The position numbers and the translations under genes are program-made. A model generated the notes under the pieces. The model was given only the letters and a program-made list of their open reading frames with translations, did not search any database and had not been told where the DNA came from. Source: Variovorax paradoxus (lineage in GTDB: Bacteria; Pseudomonadota; Gammaproteobacteria; Burkholderiales; Burkholderiaceae_C). From it: DNA of 64,000 nt. Below, piece by piece: positions 9,464 to 17,944 of this stretch (within the stretch, counting starts at the first letter, position 1; each line of letters opens with the position of its first letter). The stretch is taken from NCBI RefSeq assembly GCF_000834655.1, contig NZ_JXQQ01000076.1, positions 21,051-85,050 on the forward strand. The letters are read 5' to 3'.

Positions 9464-10063
9464 TTAAGGTGTCGCAGCCAGCACGCGGCTGAGCGCCACG
9501 GGGTCGCCCACCACGGCTTTCACGAGGCCCTTGTCGTCGAAGTTGACCTGGTACTCCGACCAGCTGTCGCGCCAGTAGCGCCACGTGGCGGCGTCCAGGC
9601 TCGGGTTTTCGCCGGCGATGGGGTAGCCGATGGCCATGAGCACCTGCTCGCGCGTCATGCCGGGCATCACCTTGCCGGCGCGAATGGCGGTGCTGACCGC
9701 GGGCGGGAAGGTCGCCATCTTCTGCTTCGGATCTTCGGTGACCACGTAGCGCTTGGCGAAGTCGATCAGCGTGATGTTGCGGCTGTAGTCGTTCTTGATG
9801 CGCTGGGGCTTGCCCGCCAGGTCGAGGTTGAAGAAGCGGAAGTCGTAGGCCGTGATGCGCGCCGGCGTGCCAACGGCCACGATGCTCGTGCCTTGCTCGT
9901 CGTAGTTGATGTCGCTGATGGAGTCGCCGTAGGTGCGCATGTTGCAGCACAGGTAGCCGTTGATCATCGGCCCGGCCGGCGGCGAAGGGCGCTGGGCGTG
10001 AACGACGGACACGGGAACGACGGTGGCTGCCAGCAGGGCGGCAGCGGCAAGGCGCTTGAGCAC
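9464..10063 (-). CDS. Secreted protein with BamE/SmpA-like domain, unknown function
   Basis: A 199-residue protein with a signal peptide (residues 1-23, ending in VVHAQ). The C-terminal half carries the BamE/SmpA-like signature KVMPGMTREQVLMAIGYP followed by WRYWRDSWSEYQVNFDDKG, the same strand-helix plan as the BamE outer-membrane assembly lipoprotein and BLIP-like inhibitors. There is no lipobox cysteine, so unlike BamE it is probably soluble in the periplasm. The N-terminal half (MINGYLCCNMRTYGDSISD) has a CC pair and is not a family I recognise. Confidence 0.7.
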   Translation of the reverse strand: MLKRLAAAALLAATVVPVSVVHAQRPSPPAGPMINGYLCCNMRTYGDSISDINYDEQGTSIVAVGTPARITAYDFRFFNLDLAGKPQRIKNDYSRNITLIDFAKRYVVTEDPKQKMATFPPAVSTAIRAGKVMPGMTREQVLMAIGYPIAGENPSLDAATWRYWRDSWSEYQVNFDDKGLVKAVVGDPVALSRVLAATP

Positions 10064-10160
10064 GGATTTCCCTCGGTATTTGTTGGAATGGCTGCGGGGC
10101 GCAGCGCGCGGATTCTAGGGGCTGGACAAACCCGCGATGGAGGCAGAATGGGCGCCCCGA

Positions 10161-10177
10161 GCTATCGAAAAGATAGC
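10161..10177. repeat. Perfect GCTATC-GAAAA-GATAGC hairpin
   Basis: A six-base perfect stem with a five-base loop between two divergent genes (the BamE-like gene and the GTPase gene). It resembles the imperfect hairpin at 4116-4132. It lies about 95 bases before the GTPase start, so it may also mark the leader of that transcript. Confidence 0.5.
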
Positions 10178-10271
10178 AACGTGAGGAAGCGCACGTTCCC
10201 GGTTCACAATGCGCACCCGGCCCTCGGGCCAACCTCCCCAGCAGACAGCGCGAAAGAAAGAGCATCCATCG

Positions 10272-11228
10272 ATGGCGATCCAGTGGTTCCCCGGGCACAT
10301 GTACACGACCCAGAAGGCCATCACCGAGCGGGTGAAGGACATCGACGTGGTCATCGAGCTGCTCGACGCGCGCCTGCCCGGCTCCAGCGCCAACCCGATG
10401 CTGGCCGAGCTCACGGCCGGCCGCCCGACATTGAAGGTGCTCAACAAGCAGGACCTGGCCGACCCCGCGCGCACCGCGCTCTGGCTCGCGCACTACAACG
10501 CGCTGCCCGCCACGCGCGCCATCGGCCTCGATGCGAGCCAGACCACGCCCGCGCAGCAGATCGTCAAGGCCTGCCACGAGCTCTCGCCCAACCGCGGCGG
10601 CATGGCCAAGCCGATGCGCGTGCTGATCTGCGGCATTCCGAACGTGGGCAAGTCCACCCTCATCAACACGCTGACCGGCGGGCGCAAGGCCAAGACCGGC
10701 GACGAGGCCGGCATCACCAAGCTGGAGCAGCGCATCACGCTGGCCGACGACTTCTACCTGTGGGACACGCCCGGCATGCTGTGGCCGCGCATCGTCGTGC
10801 CCAAGAGCGGCTACAACCTCGCGGCCAGCGGCGCGGTCGGGCGCAATGCCTTCGACGAGGAGGAAGTGGCGCTCGAGCTGCTCAACTACCTGAAGACGCA
10901 CTACGCGGCGGGCATCGCGGAGCGCTTCAAGCTCGTCGAACTCGATGCCGAGACCATCGCCGGCATGAAGGACGAAGACGTGCTCGACACCATCGGCCGC
11001 AAGCGCGGCGCGCTGCTGGGCAAGGGCCGGGTCAACCTGCAGAAGGCGGCGGAAATCGTGATGCACGAGTTCCGCGCCGGCAATCTCGGGCGCATCACGC
11101 TCGAGACCCCCGAGGAGTTTGCGCAGTGGCTGGCCGAAGGGCAGCGCATCGATGCGGAGCGCGCAGCCAGGAAGGCGGCGCGCGGAAAGAAACGCAAGTC
11201 CGGCGACGAGCCCGCAGCCGCGGATTGA
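10272..11228 (+). CDS. ylqF: Ribosome biogenesis GTPase YlqF/RbgA
   Basis: A 318-residue circularly permuted GTPase. The motifs come in the permuted order: G4 NKQD (about residues 58-61), then G1 GIPNVGKST (about 121-129), a G2-region threonine in AGITK, and G3 DTPG (about 166-169). The N-terminal WFPGHM is the RbgA/YlqF hallmark. The family matures the 50S subunit, helping late proteins such as L16 to join. The ATG at 10272 directly precedes this hallmark, so the longer frame from 10209 is rejected. The C-terminal RNA-contact domain is present and ends in a basic tail. Confidence 0.92.
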   Translation: MAIQWFPGHMYTTQKAITERVKDIDVVIELLDARLPGSSANPMLAELTAGRPTLKVLNKQDLADPARTALWLAHYNALPATRAIGLDASQTTPAQQIVKACHELSPNRGGMAKPMRVLICGIPNVGKSTLINTLTGGRKAKTGDEAGITKLEQRITLADDFYLWDTPGMLWPRIVVPKSGYNLAASGAVGRNAFDEEEVALELLNYLKTHYAAGIAERFKLVELDAETIAGMKDEDVLDTIGRKRGALLGKGRVNLQKAAEIVMHEFRAGNLGRITLETPEEFAQWLAEGQRIDAERAARKAARGKKRKSGDEPAAAD

Positions 11229-11283
11229 ATGGGCATCGGGGCCGCCGGCTGAACGCAGGCGGCCCGCCCACTATCATCGAAAA

Positions 11284-11733
11284 ATGCAACGCCTCACGCG
11301 CCAACGCAACGCCGTTTTTTCCGCCTTCAGCGACGCCGGGCGGGTTCTCACGGCACCGGAAATCCTCGAACATGCACGCGAGATCGTGCCCGAGATCAGC
11401 CTCTCCACCGTGTACCGCCAGGTCTCGCTGCTGCTGGCCGACGGCGAGATCGCGAAGGTCGAACTGCCGGGCGAGCCGGCGCGCTACGAAGTGGCCTGCA
11501 AGCCCGCCGCGCACCGCCACGCGCACCACGACGGCAAAGAGGCCGACCACCACCATCACTACTTCCATTGCTCGGGCTGCGGGCAGGTGTTCCTGCTGCA
11601 TGCATGCCCGGGCCCGATGGACGATCTCGCGCCCAAGGGCTTCCAGGTCAAGAGCCACGAGGTGACGCTGCATGGCCTCTGCGCATCGTGCGTGGAGGCC
11701 GGCGACAAAGCGGGCGGGCGCAAGGCGCACTGA
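11284..11733 (+). CDS. zur: Fur-family regulator, probable zinc uptake regulator Zur
   Basis: A 149-residue Fur-superfamily repressor. It begins with RQRNAVFSAF and has the winged-helix segment ISLSTVYRQVSLL, in which TVYR is the DNA-recognition helix signature. A histidine-rich linker (HRHAHHDGKEADHHHHY) leads to HCSGCGQV, and a second cysteine pair CASC lies near the C-terminus, giving the structural zinc site (CxxC...CxxC) and a regulatory site. The histidine wealth and a Zur-type operator 31 bases downstream, in front of a zinc-free L36 paralogue, argue for Zur rather than Fur or PerR. It would repress the following operon when zinc is bound. Confidence 0.82.
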   Translation: MQRLTRQRNAVFSAFSDAGRVLTAPEILEHAREIVPEISLSTVYRQVSLLLADGEIAKVELPGEPARYEVACKPAAHRHAHHDGKEADHHHHYFHCSGCGQVFLLHACPGPMDDLAPKGFQVKSHEVTLHGLCASCVEAGDKAGGRKAH

Positions 11734-11763
11734 CCCGCGTCAGGCTGCAGCCAGCTTTGCAAT

Positions 11764-11789
11764 GTTATTGAGAACGTATTCTCAATAAC
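11764..11789. promoter_or_regulatory. Zur-type operator (11-bp perfect inverted repeat)
   Basis: GTTATTGAGAA at 11764-11774 and its exact reverse complement TTCTCAATAAC at 11779-11789 are separated by four bases (CGTA). AT-rich repeats with GTTAT...ATAAC ends are typical of Zur/Fur-family operators. It covers the -35 element and most of the spacer of the promoter described next, so a bound repressor would block RNA polymerase. Assignment to Zur is an inference from the neighbours. Confidence 0.75.
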
Positions 11790-11796
11790 GTATAGT
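11768..11796 (+). promoter_or_regulatory. sigma70-type promoter overlapping the operator
   Basis: A -35 box TTGAGA (11768-11773), a 17-base spacer and a -10 box TATAGT (11791-11796) form a near-consensus promoter. The start of transcription would be about 11803, some 20 bases before the L36 paralogue start codon. The boxes lie within or beside the perfect inverted repeat. Confidence 0.7.
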
Positions 11797-11824
11797 CGCG
11801 GGTCCGAACCTTTTCGATCGACCC

Positions 11825-11974
11825 ATGCAAGTCCTGTCCTCGCTCAAGGAAGCCAAGAAGCGTCACCGCGATTGCCAAGTGGTGACGCGGCGCGGCCGCA
11901 CCTACGTCATCTGCAAGTCCAACCCGCGCTTCAAGGCGCGGCAGGGCGGCGCAAAGAACAGGCATAAGCGCTGA
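11825..11974 (+). CDS. rpmJ2: 50S ribosomal protein L36, type B (zinc-independent paralogue)
   Basis: A 49-residue protein missed by length filters. It reads MQVLSSLKEAKKRHRDCQVV, then RRGRTYVICKSNPRFKARQG, and ends in a basic tail. This is the YkgO-type L36 (extended N-terminus LSSLK), and it keeps only two scattered cysteines instead of the CxxC zinc ribbon of the main L36. Under zinc limitation such proteins replace the zinc-binding form and free zinc from ribosomes. It is the first gene behind the operator/promoter at 11764-11796, as expected for a Zur target. The stop is 128 bases before the ABC transporter ATPase gene, with no clear terminator between, so readthrough is likely. Confidence 0.9.
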   Translation: MQVLSSLKEAKKRHRDCQVVTRRGRTYVICKSNPRFKARQGGAKNRHKR

Positions 11975-12102
11975 ACCGGCGCTGACCGCAAGGCGGGGCA
12001 TCTTCCGCCGACACCTCCACGACGACTGAACCGATCCGCATCGGCGCACCCTGCGCCGCCGCAGGCCTGCGTGCGTCCTTTTCTCCAACCGGAACCCTGT
12101 CC

Positions 12103-12810
12103 ATGCTCCGAGCCATCGGCCTCACCAAACAGTACGGCGCGCACACCGCGCTCGACCGCCTCGACCTCGACATCCGCGGCGGCGACATCTACTGCCTGCT
12201 GGGCGCGAACGGCGCGGGCAAGACGACGACCATCAACCTGTTCCTCAACTTCATCGCGCCGACCGGCGGCGCGGTGGAGATCAACGGCGTCGATGTCACG
12301 CGCCACCCCGTCGCCACCAAGCAGGACGTGGCGTACATCCCCGAGCAGGTCACGCTCTACGGCACGCTCTCGGGCCTGGAGAACCTGCGCTTCTTCGCAG
12401 GACTCGCGCTCGGCCACGAGCTGCCACGCGCGCGCCTTCTCGAATTGATGACCGAGGTGGGGCTCGACCACGCGGCCGCGGACAAGCGCGTCTCCGCGTA
12501 TTCGAAGGGCATGCGCCAGAAGGTGTGGATCGCGGTGGCGATCGCCAAGGAGGCGAAGGCGCTTCTGCTCGACGAGCCCACCTCGGGGCTCGACCCGCAC
12601 GCCGCCGCCGAGTTCTCCGACCTGCTGCGCCGCGCCGCCGACACCGGCGTGGCCGTGCTCACCACCACGCACGACCTGTTCCATGCACAGCAGACCGCCA
12701 CGCGCGTCGGCATCATGAAGCGCGGCCGCCTTGTCGAAAGCCTCGACGGCGATGCGCAGATCGTGCACACCGACCTGCAGTCGCTGTACCTGCAGCACAT
12801 GAGGGCCTGA
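12103..12810 (+). CDS. ABC transporter ATP-binding protein
   Basis: A 235-residue ABC ATPase with Walker A GANGAGKTT, the Q-loop region IPEQVTLYG, signature YSKGMRQK, Walker B ALLLDEPTSGLD and the switch histidine in TTTHD. The motif style is that of ABC-2 (drug/Nos/multimeric export) ATPases. It forms one unit with the two permease genes that follow (gaps of 2 and 13 bases) and the TonB receptor. Given the Zur-like repressor and L36 paralogue immediately upstream, I infer a role in zinc or metallophore handling; the family usually exports, so it might secrete a chelator or act on the envelope rather than import metal. Confidence 0.9.
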   Translation: MLRAIGLTKQYGAHTALDRLDLDIRGGDIYCLLGANGAGKTTTINLFLNFIAPTGGAVEINGVDVTRHPVATKQDVAYIPEQVTLYGTLSGLENLRFFAGLALGHELPRARLLELMTEVGLDHAAADKRVSAYSKGMRQKVWIAVAIAKEAKALLLDEPTSGLDPHAAAEFSDLLRRAADTGVAVLTTTHDLFHAQQTATRVGIMKRGRLVESLDGDAQIVHTDLQSLYLQHMRA

Positions 12811-12812
12811 TC

Positions 12813-14213
12813 ATGCTGCTGCACTGGATCGCACGACGCGAATTCATCGAGCGCCTGCGCGACGGGCGCCTTTATTGGGCCGGCGGGCTCGTGGCGGTGC
12901 TGCTCTTCACGGCACTCGCCGTGGGCTGGGCGCACCAGCAGGGCGCCCATGCCGAGCAGGTCGCCGCGCAGGCGATGGACTACCGCGACTGGCTGCACCA
13001 GGACAAGCGCCATCCGCACGATGCCGCCCACCAGGGCATGCACGCCTTCAAGCCCGAGCCGCCGCTGTCGATGGTCGACTCGGGCATCAACCCGTTCATC
13101 GGCAGCACCGTGTGGCTGCAGGCGCACCGCCAGAGCGAGGTGAAGTTCAACGCCGCGCAGGACGCGACCGGCCTGCAGCGCTTCGGCAACCTCTCGGTCG
13201 GCTGGATCCTGCAGGTGCTCGGGCCGCTGCTGGTGATCGTGCTGGGCTTCAACGCCTTCGCGGGCGAGCGCGAGCAGGGCATCCTGCGGCAGACGCTGAG
13301 CCTGGGCGTGGCGCCGCTGCGGCTCCTGGCCGGCAAGGCGCTGGCGCTCGCGGCATCGCTGGCGGTGCTGCTCGTGCCGGCGGCACTTGTCGCAGCCATC
13401 GCGGTGGCCGTGGGCGCAGGAGAGGGCGAGCGCATCGACGCGCTGCTGCGCCTGGCCGCATGGGCGCTCGGCTATGCGGTGTACCTGGGCATCTTCGTGT
13501 TCCTCGTGCTCGGCGTGTCGGCGATGTCGGCCACGTCGCGCACCGCGATCACCGTGCTGCTGGCGCTGTGGATCGGCCAGGCGGTGATGGCGCCGCGCGT
13601 GCTCTCCGAGCTGTCGCGCACCTGGTTTCCGAGCCCGACGCGGCTGGAGTTCAACCGGCAGCTCGGCGCCGAACTCAAGACCGTGTCGAACAAGGTCTGG
13701 CAAGAGAACTTCGGCACCACCGAGCGCTGGGGCCGCGACGTGCCGCTGAGCAAATGGGGCATCGCGCTGCGGCTGGACGACCAGGCCTCGTACCCCGTGT
13801 ACGACCGCCACTACGGGCGCCTGTGGGACACCTGGGAGCAGCAGCAGGCGGTGCAGGAATGGAGCGGCCTCGTGCTGCCGATCCTTGCGATCCGCAGCTT
13901 CTCGATGGGCATGGCGGGCACCGACTTCTCGCACCACCGCCGTTTCACGACCGCGGCTGAACTGCATCGCCGCGACATCCAGGACCTGATGAGCAAGGAC
14001 CTGGTGGCGCATGCCGATCCGCTGGGCGACCGCCACTTCTCCTACCAGGCCACGCCCGAACTCTGGGCCACCGTGCCACCGTTCGACTACCACCCGCCGG
14101 GCGCGGGATGGGCGTTGCTGCACCAGGCGCGCAGCCTGGCCGTGCTGTGCGCCGGCCTGCTGCTGGCGGCCGCGTTCGCAGTCTTCGCCACCGTGCGCCA
14201 GCGCGCGCTCTGA
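12813..14213 (+). CDS. ABC-2 type permease with DUF3526-like region (first)
   Basis: A 466-residue membrane protein. There is an N-terminal membrane segment at about residues 21-42, a large periplasmic loop (MVDSGINPFIGSTVWLQAHR lies here), then a cluster of hydrophobic segments (VGWILQVLGPLLVIVLGFNA, LAASLAVLLVPAALVAAIAV, YAVYLGIFVFLVLGVSAM), a second large hydrophilic domain and one final segment near the C-terminus. FAGEREQGILRQTL is the cytoplasmic loop typical of ABC-2/DUF3526 permeases that contacts the ATPase. It starts 2 bases after the ATPase stop and pairs with the second permease. Confidence 0.85.
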   Translation: MLLHWIARREFIERLRDGRLYWAGGLVAVLLFTALAVGWAHQQGAHAEQVAAQAMDYRDWLHQDKRHPHDAAHQGMHAFKPEPPLSMVDSGINPFIGSTVWLQAHRQSEVKFNAAQDATGLQRFGNLSVGWILQVLGPLLVIVLGFNAFAGEREQGILRQTLSLGVAPLRLLAGKALALAASLAVLLVPAALVAAIAVAVGAGEGERIDALLRLAAWALGYAVYLGIFVFLVLGVSAMSATSRTAITVLLALWIGQAVMAPRVLSELSRTWFPSPTRLEFNRQLGAELKTVSNKVWQENFGTTERWGRDVPLSKWGIALRLDDQASYPVYDRHYGRLWDTWEQQQAVQEWSGLVLPILAIRSFSMGMAGTDFSHHRRFTTAAELHRRDIQDLMSKDLVAHADPLGDRHFSYQATPELWATVPPFDYHPPGAGWALLHQARSLAVLCAGLLLAAAFAVFATVRQRAL

Positions 14214-14226
14214 GGGGATGCCACAC

Positions 14227-15708
14227 ATGTCGATCCATCCTCCCCAGGGCCGCCGCCTGCTGGCCGTGATGCGCCAGGAATTCCGCCTGATGCTCGCCGA
14301 GCGCGGCCTTTGGCTCGTCGGCGCGCTGTTCCTTTTGCTCGTGGCGTACGCGCTCGGCAACGGCCTGGTGCAGACCGCCAAGCGCGACCGCGCGCAGGCA
14401 GCGGTTGCACAGGCCGACCGCGACACCCGCGCCGCGCAGCGCGTGCAGCTCGAAGCCATCCTTGCCGGCACCGCGCAGCCCACGCCGTTCGAGAACCCGG
14501 CCGATCCCTCGCGCATGGCGAGCGGCTACGGCGGGCAGCACGCGCTGCTGCCGACCGCGCCGCTGGGCCCGGTCGCGCTCGGGCAGAGCGACCTGTTCCC
14601 GAGCCAGTACAAGGTCACGAACCAGAGCCGCGTCGTGTTCATGAACCCGAGCGACATCGAGAACCCGTGGCACCTGCTGAGCGGGCACTTCGACCTGGCC
14701 TTCGTCATCGTCTATCTGCTGCCGCTCCTGATCTTCGCGCTCAGCTACAACCTGCTGTCGGCGGAGCGCGAGAACGGCACCTTGCGCTTGCTGCTCTCGC
14801 AACCGTTGCGCCTGCGCACGCTGCTCGCGGGCAAGCTCACGGTGCGCGCCGCGGTGTTGCTGGGGCCGGCGGTGCTGCTGCCGGTGGCGGTGCTGTGGAT
14901 CGCGCGCCATGCGGGGCTCGCGGGCGCGTCCGGCGAGATGGGCAGCGCGACGCTCTGGTGGGCGCTGCTCGTGGGCGCCTATGCGCTCTTCTGGTTCGCG
15001 CTGGTCGTGGCGGTGAATGCCTTCGGCGCCTCGTCGGCAACGAATGCGATGGTGCTGGTCATTGCCTGGGTCGTGCTGGTGCTGGTCGCGCCGGTGCTGC
15101 TCAACCTTGCCGTCACGCAGGCCGCGCCGGCGCCTTCGCGCACCGAGCTCGCCACGCGCCAGCGTGTCGTCACGGCCGAGGCGATGAAGCGCCACCAGGA
15201 CCTGCTGGGCACCGAGTACCAGCACGTGGGCCAAGGCGCGATCCTCGTGCCGCGCAACGGCAAGATCGAGATCGCCGGCCGCGCGCTCGCCAACTACAGG
15301 ATCGAGCGCGAGGTGGACGAGGCGATCCGCCCCGCGCTCGACCGCTTCGATGCGCAGCAGGCACGCCAGCAGCAGCTGCTCGGCCGCTTCGGCGCGGTGT
15401 CGCCCGCGGCGGTGGCCTACGAGGGCATGACCGCGCTGGCCGGCAACGGCGCGCGCCGCCATGCGCGCTTCGAGGCGCAGACCGTCGCGCACCACGAGGC
15501 GTGGAAGGCCTTCTTCTTCCCGCGCATCGATGCGCGCGATGCATTCACGCCCGACGGGTTCGACCGCATTCCCACGTTCGCCTGGCAGGAGGAGCCCGCC
15601 AGCCTGATGCGCGGGCAGGCCGCACTGGCCGTGGTGCAGTTGCTGGTGCCCAGCCTGCTGCTCTTCGGCCTCGCGGCCTGGCGGCTGCGCCGCTTCTCGG
15701 TCGCCTAG
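14227..15708 (+). CDS. ABC-2 type permease with DUF3526-like region (second)
   Basis: A 493-residue permease with the same plan as its neighbour: an N-terminal membrane segment (ERGLWLVGALFLLLVAYALG), a periplasmic loop, a membrane cluster with SAERENGTLRLLLSQPL as the ATPase-contact loop, a hydrophilic C-terminal domain rich in charged helices, and a last segment near residue 475. I use the ATG at 14227 because GAGGGG lies 9 bases upstream; the ATG at 14218 has no room for a ribosome site. Two different permeases plus one ATPase suggest a heterodimeric transporter. Confidence 0.85.
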   Translation: MSIHPPQGRRLLAVMRQEFRLMLAERGLWLVGALFLLLVAYALGNGLVQTAKRDRAQAAVAQADRDTRAAQRVQLEAILAGTAQPTPFENPADPSRMASGYGGQHALLPTAPLGPVALGQSDLFPSQYKVTNQSRVVFMNPSDIENPWHLLSGHFDLAFVIVYLLPLLIFALSYNLLSAERENGTLRLLLSQPLRLRTLLAGKLTVRAAVLLGPAVLLPVAVLWIARHAGLAGASGEMGSATLWWALLVGAYALFWFALVVAVNAFGASSATNAMVLVIAWVVLVLVAPVLLNLAVTQAAPAPSRTELATRQRVVTAEAMKRHQDLLGTEYQHVGQGAILVPRNGKIEIAGRALANYRIEREVDEAIRPALDRFDAQQARQQQLLGRFGAVSPAAVAYEGMTALAGNGARRHARFEAQTVAHHEAWKAFFFPRIDARDAFTPDGFDRIPTFAWQEEPASLMRGQAALAVVQLLVPSLLLFGLAAWRLRRFSVA

Positions 15709-15753
15709 CGGGCGACCCCCGCTTTTCAGTTTCTTTTCCAACCAGGCAGTCCA

Positions 15754-17934
15754 ATGATCCAGTTCACCCGCACGGCCCTCGCGGTGGCCGCCGTCACGGC
15801 TTTCCAGGCAGCGCATGCACAGGGCGGCGCCAGCCTCGACGCCATCACCGTCGAAGGCAGCCGCGATGCGAGCAGCCTGCACCTCGGGGAATCGAGCGGC
15901 ACCGCCTCGCGCCTGGGCCTCTCGGTGCGCGAGACGCCCGCCTCCGTCGAGATCCTTTCGCAGGACGCGATCCAGCAGCGCGGCGCGCGCACCTTCAGCG
16001 AGGCATTGCGCGGCATGGCGGGCCTGTCGGGCGGCGGGCCGCCTTCGTCGCCGACGACGCTTTCCACGCGCGGCTTCACCAGCCTCATGTACCTCTACGA
16101 CGGCGTGCGCAGCTCCGGCGCGGGCGTCACCAACCGCGTGCAGGACACCTGGAACTACGACCGCATCGAGGTGCTCAAGGGCCCGGCCTCGGTGCTCGAC
16201 GGCGAGGGCGCCATCGGCGGCGTCGTCAACTTCGTGACCAAGCGGCCCGACCGCGACAACCCGCACAAGGAGGCGCTGCTCTCGTACGGCAGCTACGGTG
16301 CCACGCGCGCGGGCTTCGGCTTCGGCGGCGCGCTGGGCGATGCGAGCGCCTACCGCATCGACTACAGCCGCAACGACACGAAGGTCGGCACCATCGACCG
16401 CAACGGCGAGCGCATCGACCACTTCACCAGCGGCCTCGCGCTGGACCTCGGCGGCTCGGTGAAGCTGGACCTTTCGTTCGATTACCTGCGCGACAACAAC
16501 GACGCCTACTGGGGCACACCGCTGGTGCCGCGCAGCTTCGCCACGCAGCCGACGAGCGTGGTGAGCACGCCCGACGGCCGCGTGATCGACCGGCGCATGG
16601 CACGCACCAACTACAACGTGCTGGACGACGACAACTCGTCCGAAACCTACTGGCTACGCGCGCGCCTCACGGGCCAGCTCGACGGCGGCTGGTCGTGGCG
16701 CAACGAGTTCTCGGCCAACCAGTCGAAGCGCGTGTTCCGCAACTCGGAGAGCGCCACCTTCCTGCCGCCGGCCAGCATCGCGCGCGACCAGACGCTGATC
16801 ACGCATGACCAGGACTTCTGGCTCGACCGCTTCGACGCCACCCACAAGGGCACCGTCGGCGGCATGGACAACCGCTTCGTCGTCGGCGGCGAATACAGCG
16901 AGACGCGCTTCGGCAGCCAGCGCCGCTTTTCGAACGGCAGCGCGAGCACGGCGAACCTCCTGCGCGTGCCGGTGTTCGACCCGTACCTGGGCCTCTTCAA
17001 CGACGACCCGGCGCTGAGCGTGGGCGGCGGCAACCGGACGAACACGATGTCGAAGGTGAAGGTCACTTCGCTCTTCGTCGAAGACGCGCTCAAGCCGGTT
17101 CGCAACCTCACGCTGGTCGGGGGCCTGCGCCACGACCGCACCGAGGTGGACCGCGCCATCACCGACCTGAACCTGGGCAGCTACACGCGCTTCGGCACCA
17201 GCTACCGCTCGACCTCGGGCCGCATCGGCGCGGTGTACGACCTCACGCCGCAGTCGAGCATCTATGCGCAGTACACCAACGCGACGCTGCCGGTGAATTC
17301 TCTCTTCCTGCTGTCGGCATCGAACGCGGCGTTCCCGATGTCGCGCGGCAAGCAGGCCGAAGTGGGCTTCAAGCAGAGCCTGCCCGATGCGAACCTGGAG
17401 TGGACCGCGGCCGCCTACAGGATCGAGCTGGACAACGTGCTCTCGCGCGATCCGGCGAACGCCGCCAACACGGTGAACAACGGCCGCCAGTCGTCGCGCG
17501 GCCTGGAGCTTTCGGCGGTGTGGAAGCCCACGCGCGAATGGACGCTCGCGGGCAACCTCGCGGCGCTCGATGCGCGCTTCGACACGCTGGTGGAGGCGGG
17601 CAACGTCTCGCGGGTGGGCAAGACGCCGCCCAACGTGCCCGAGCGCGTGGCCAACCTCTTTGCGACCTACCGGCCCGACAACTCGAAGTTCGAGTACTTC
17701 GTGTCGCTCAACCGCACCGGCCACATGTTCACCGACACCGCCAATCAGATCCGCATCAACGGCTACACCACCATGGATGCGGCGGTGAGCTATCGCCTGA
17801 AGAATGCGCTGCTGAGTTTTCGCGTGCGCAACCTGACCGACAAGCTCTACGCCACCTGGGCGGGGCGCGCCACCAGCCAGGTGCTGCTGGCGCCGCGGCG
17901 CACCTTCGAGGTGTCGGCCAAGTTCGACTTCTGA
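15754..17934 (+). CDS. TonB-dependent receptor (siderophore/metallophore type)
   Basis: A 726-residue outer-membrane receptor with a 23-residue signal peptide ending in AHAQ. The plug domain contains ETPASVEILSQDAIQQRG, STRGF, DRIEVLKGPASVLDGEG and GGVVNFVTKRP, the standard segments of siderophore-type receptors; the rest is a 22-strand barrel that ends in the aromatic VSAKFDF. No histidine-rich loop like that of ZnuD is obvious, so a chelated metal is more likely than free zinc. It follows the second permease gene by 45 bases in the same direction and is probably the last gene of the Zur-like operon. The adjoining gene is convergent. Confidence 0.92.
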   Translation: MIQFTRTALAVAAVTAFQAAHAQGGASLDAITVEGSRDASSLHLGESSGTASRLGLSVRETPASVEILSQDAIQQRGARTFSEALRGMAGLSGGGPPSSPTTLSTRGFTSLMYLYDGVRSSGAGVTNRVQDTWNYDRIEVLKGPASVLDGEGAIGGVVNFVTKRPDRDNPHKEALLSYGSYGATRAGFGFGGALGDASAYRIDYSRNDTKVGTIDRNGERIDHFTSGLALDLGGSVKLDLSFDYLRDNNDAYWGTPLVPRSFATQPTSVVSTPDGRVIDRRMARTNYNVLDDDNSSETYWLRARLTGQLDGGWSWRNEFSANQSKRVFRNSESATFLPPASIARDQTLITHDQDFWLDRFDATHKGTVGGMDNRFVVGGEYSETRFGSQRRFSNGSASTANLLRVPVFDPYLGLFNDDPALSVGGGNRTNTMSKVKVTSLFVEDALKPVRNLTLVGGLRHDRTEVDRAITDLNLGSYTRFGTSYRSTSGRIGAVYDLTPQSSIYAQYTNATLPVNSLFLLSASNAAFPMSRGKQAEVGFKQSLPDANLEWTAAAYRIELDNVLSRDPANAANTVNNGRQSSRGLELSAVWKPTREWTLAGNLAALDARFDTLVEAGNVSRVGKTPPNVPERVANLFATYRPDNSKFEYFVSLNRTGHMFTDTANQIRINGYTTMDAAVSYRLKNALLSFRVRNLTDKLYATWAGRATSQVLLAPRRTFEVSAKFDF

Positions 17935-17944
17935 GCGCGCGGAC

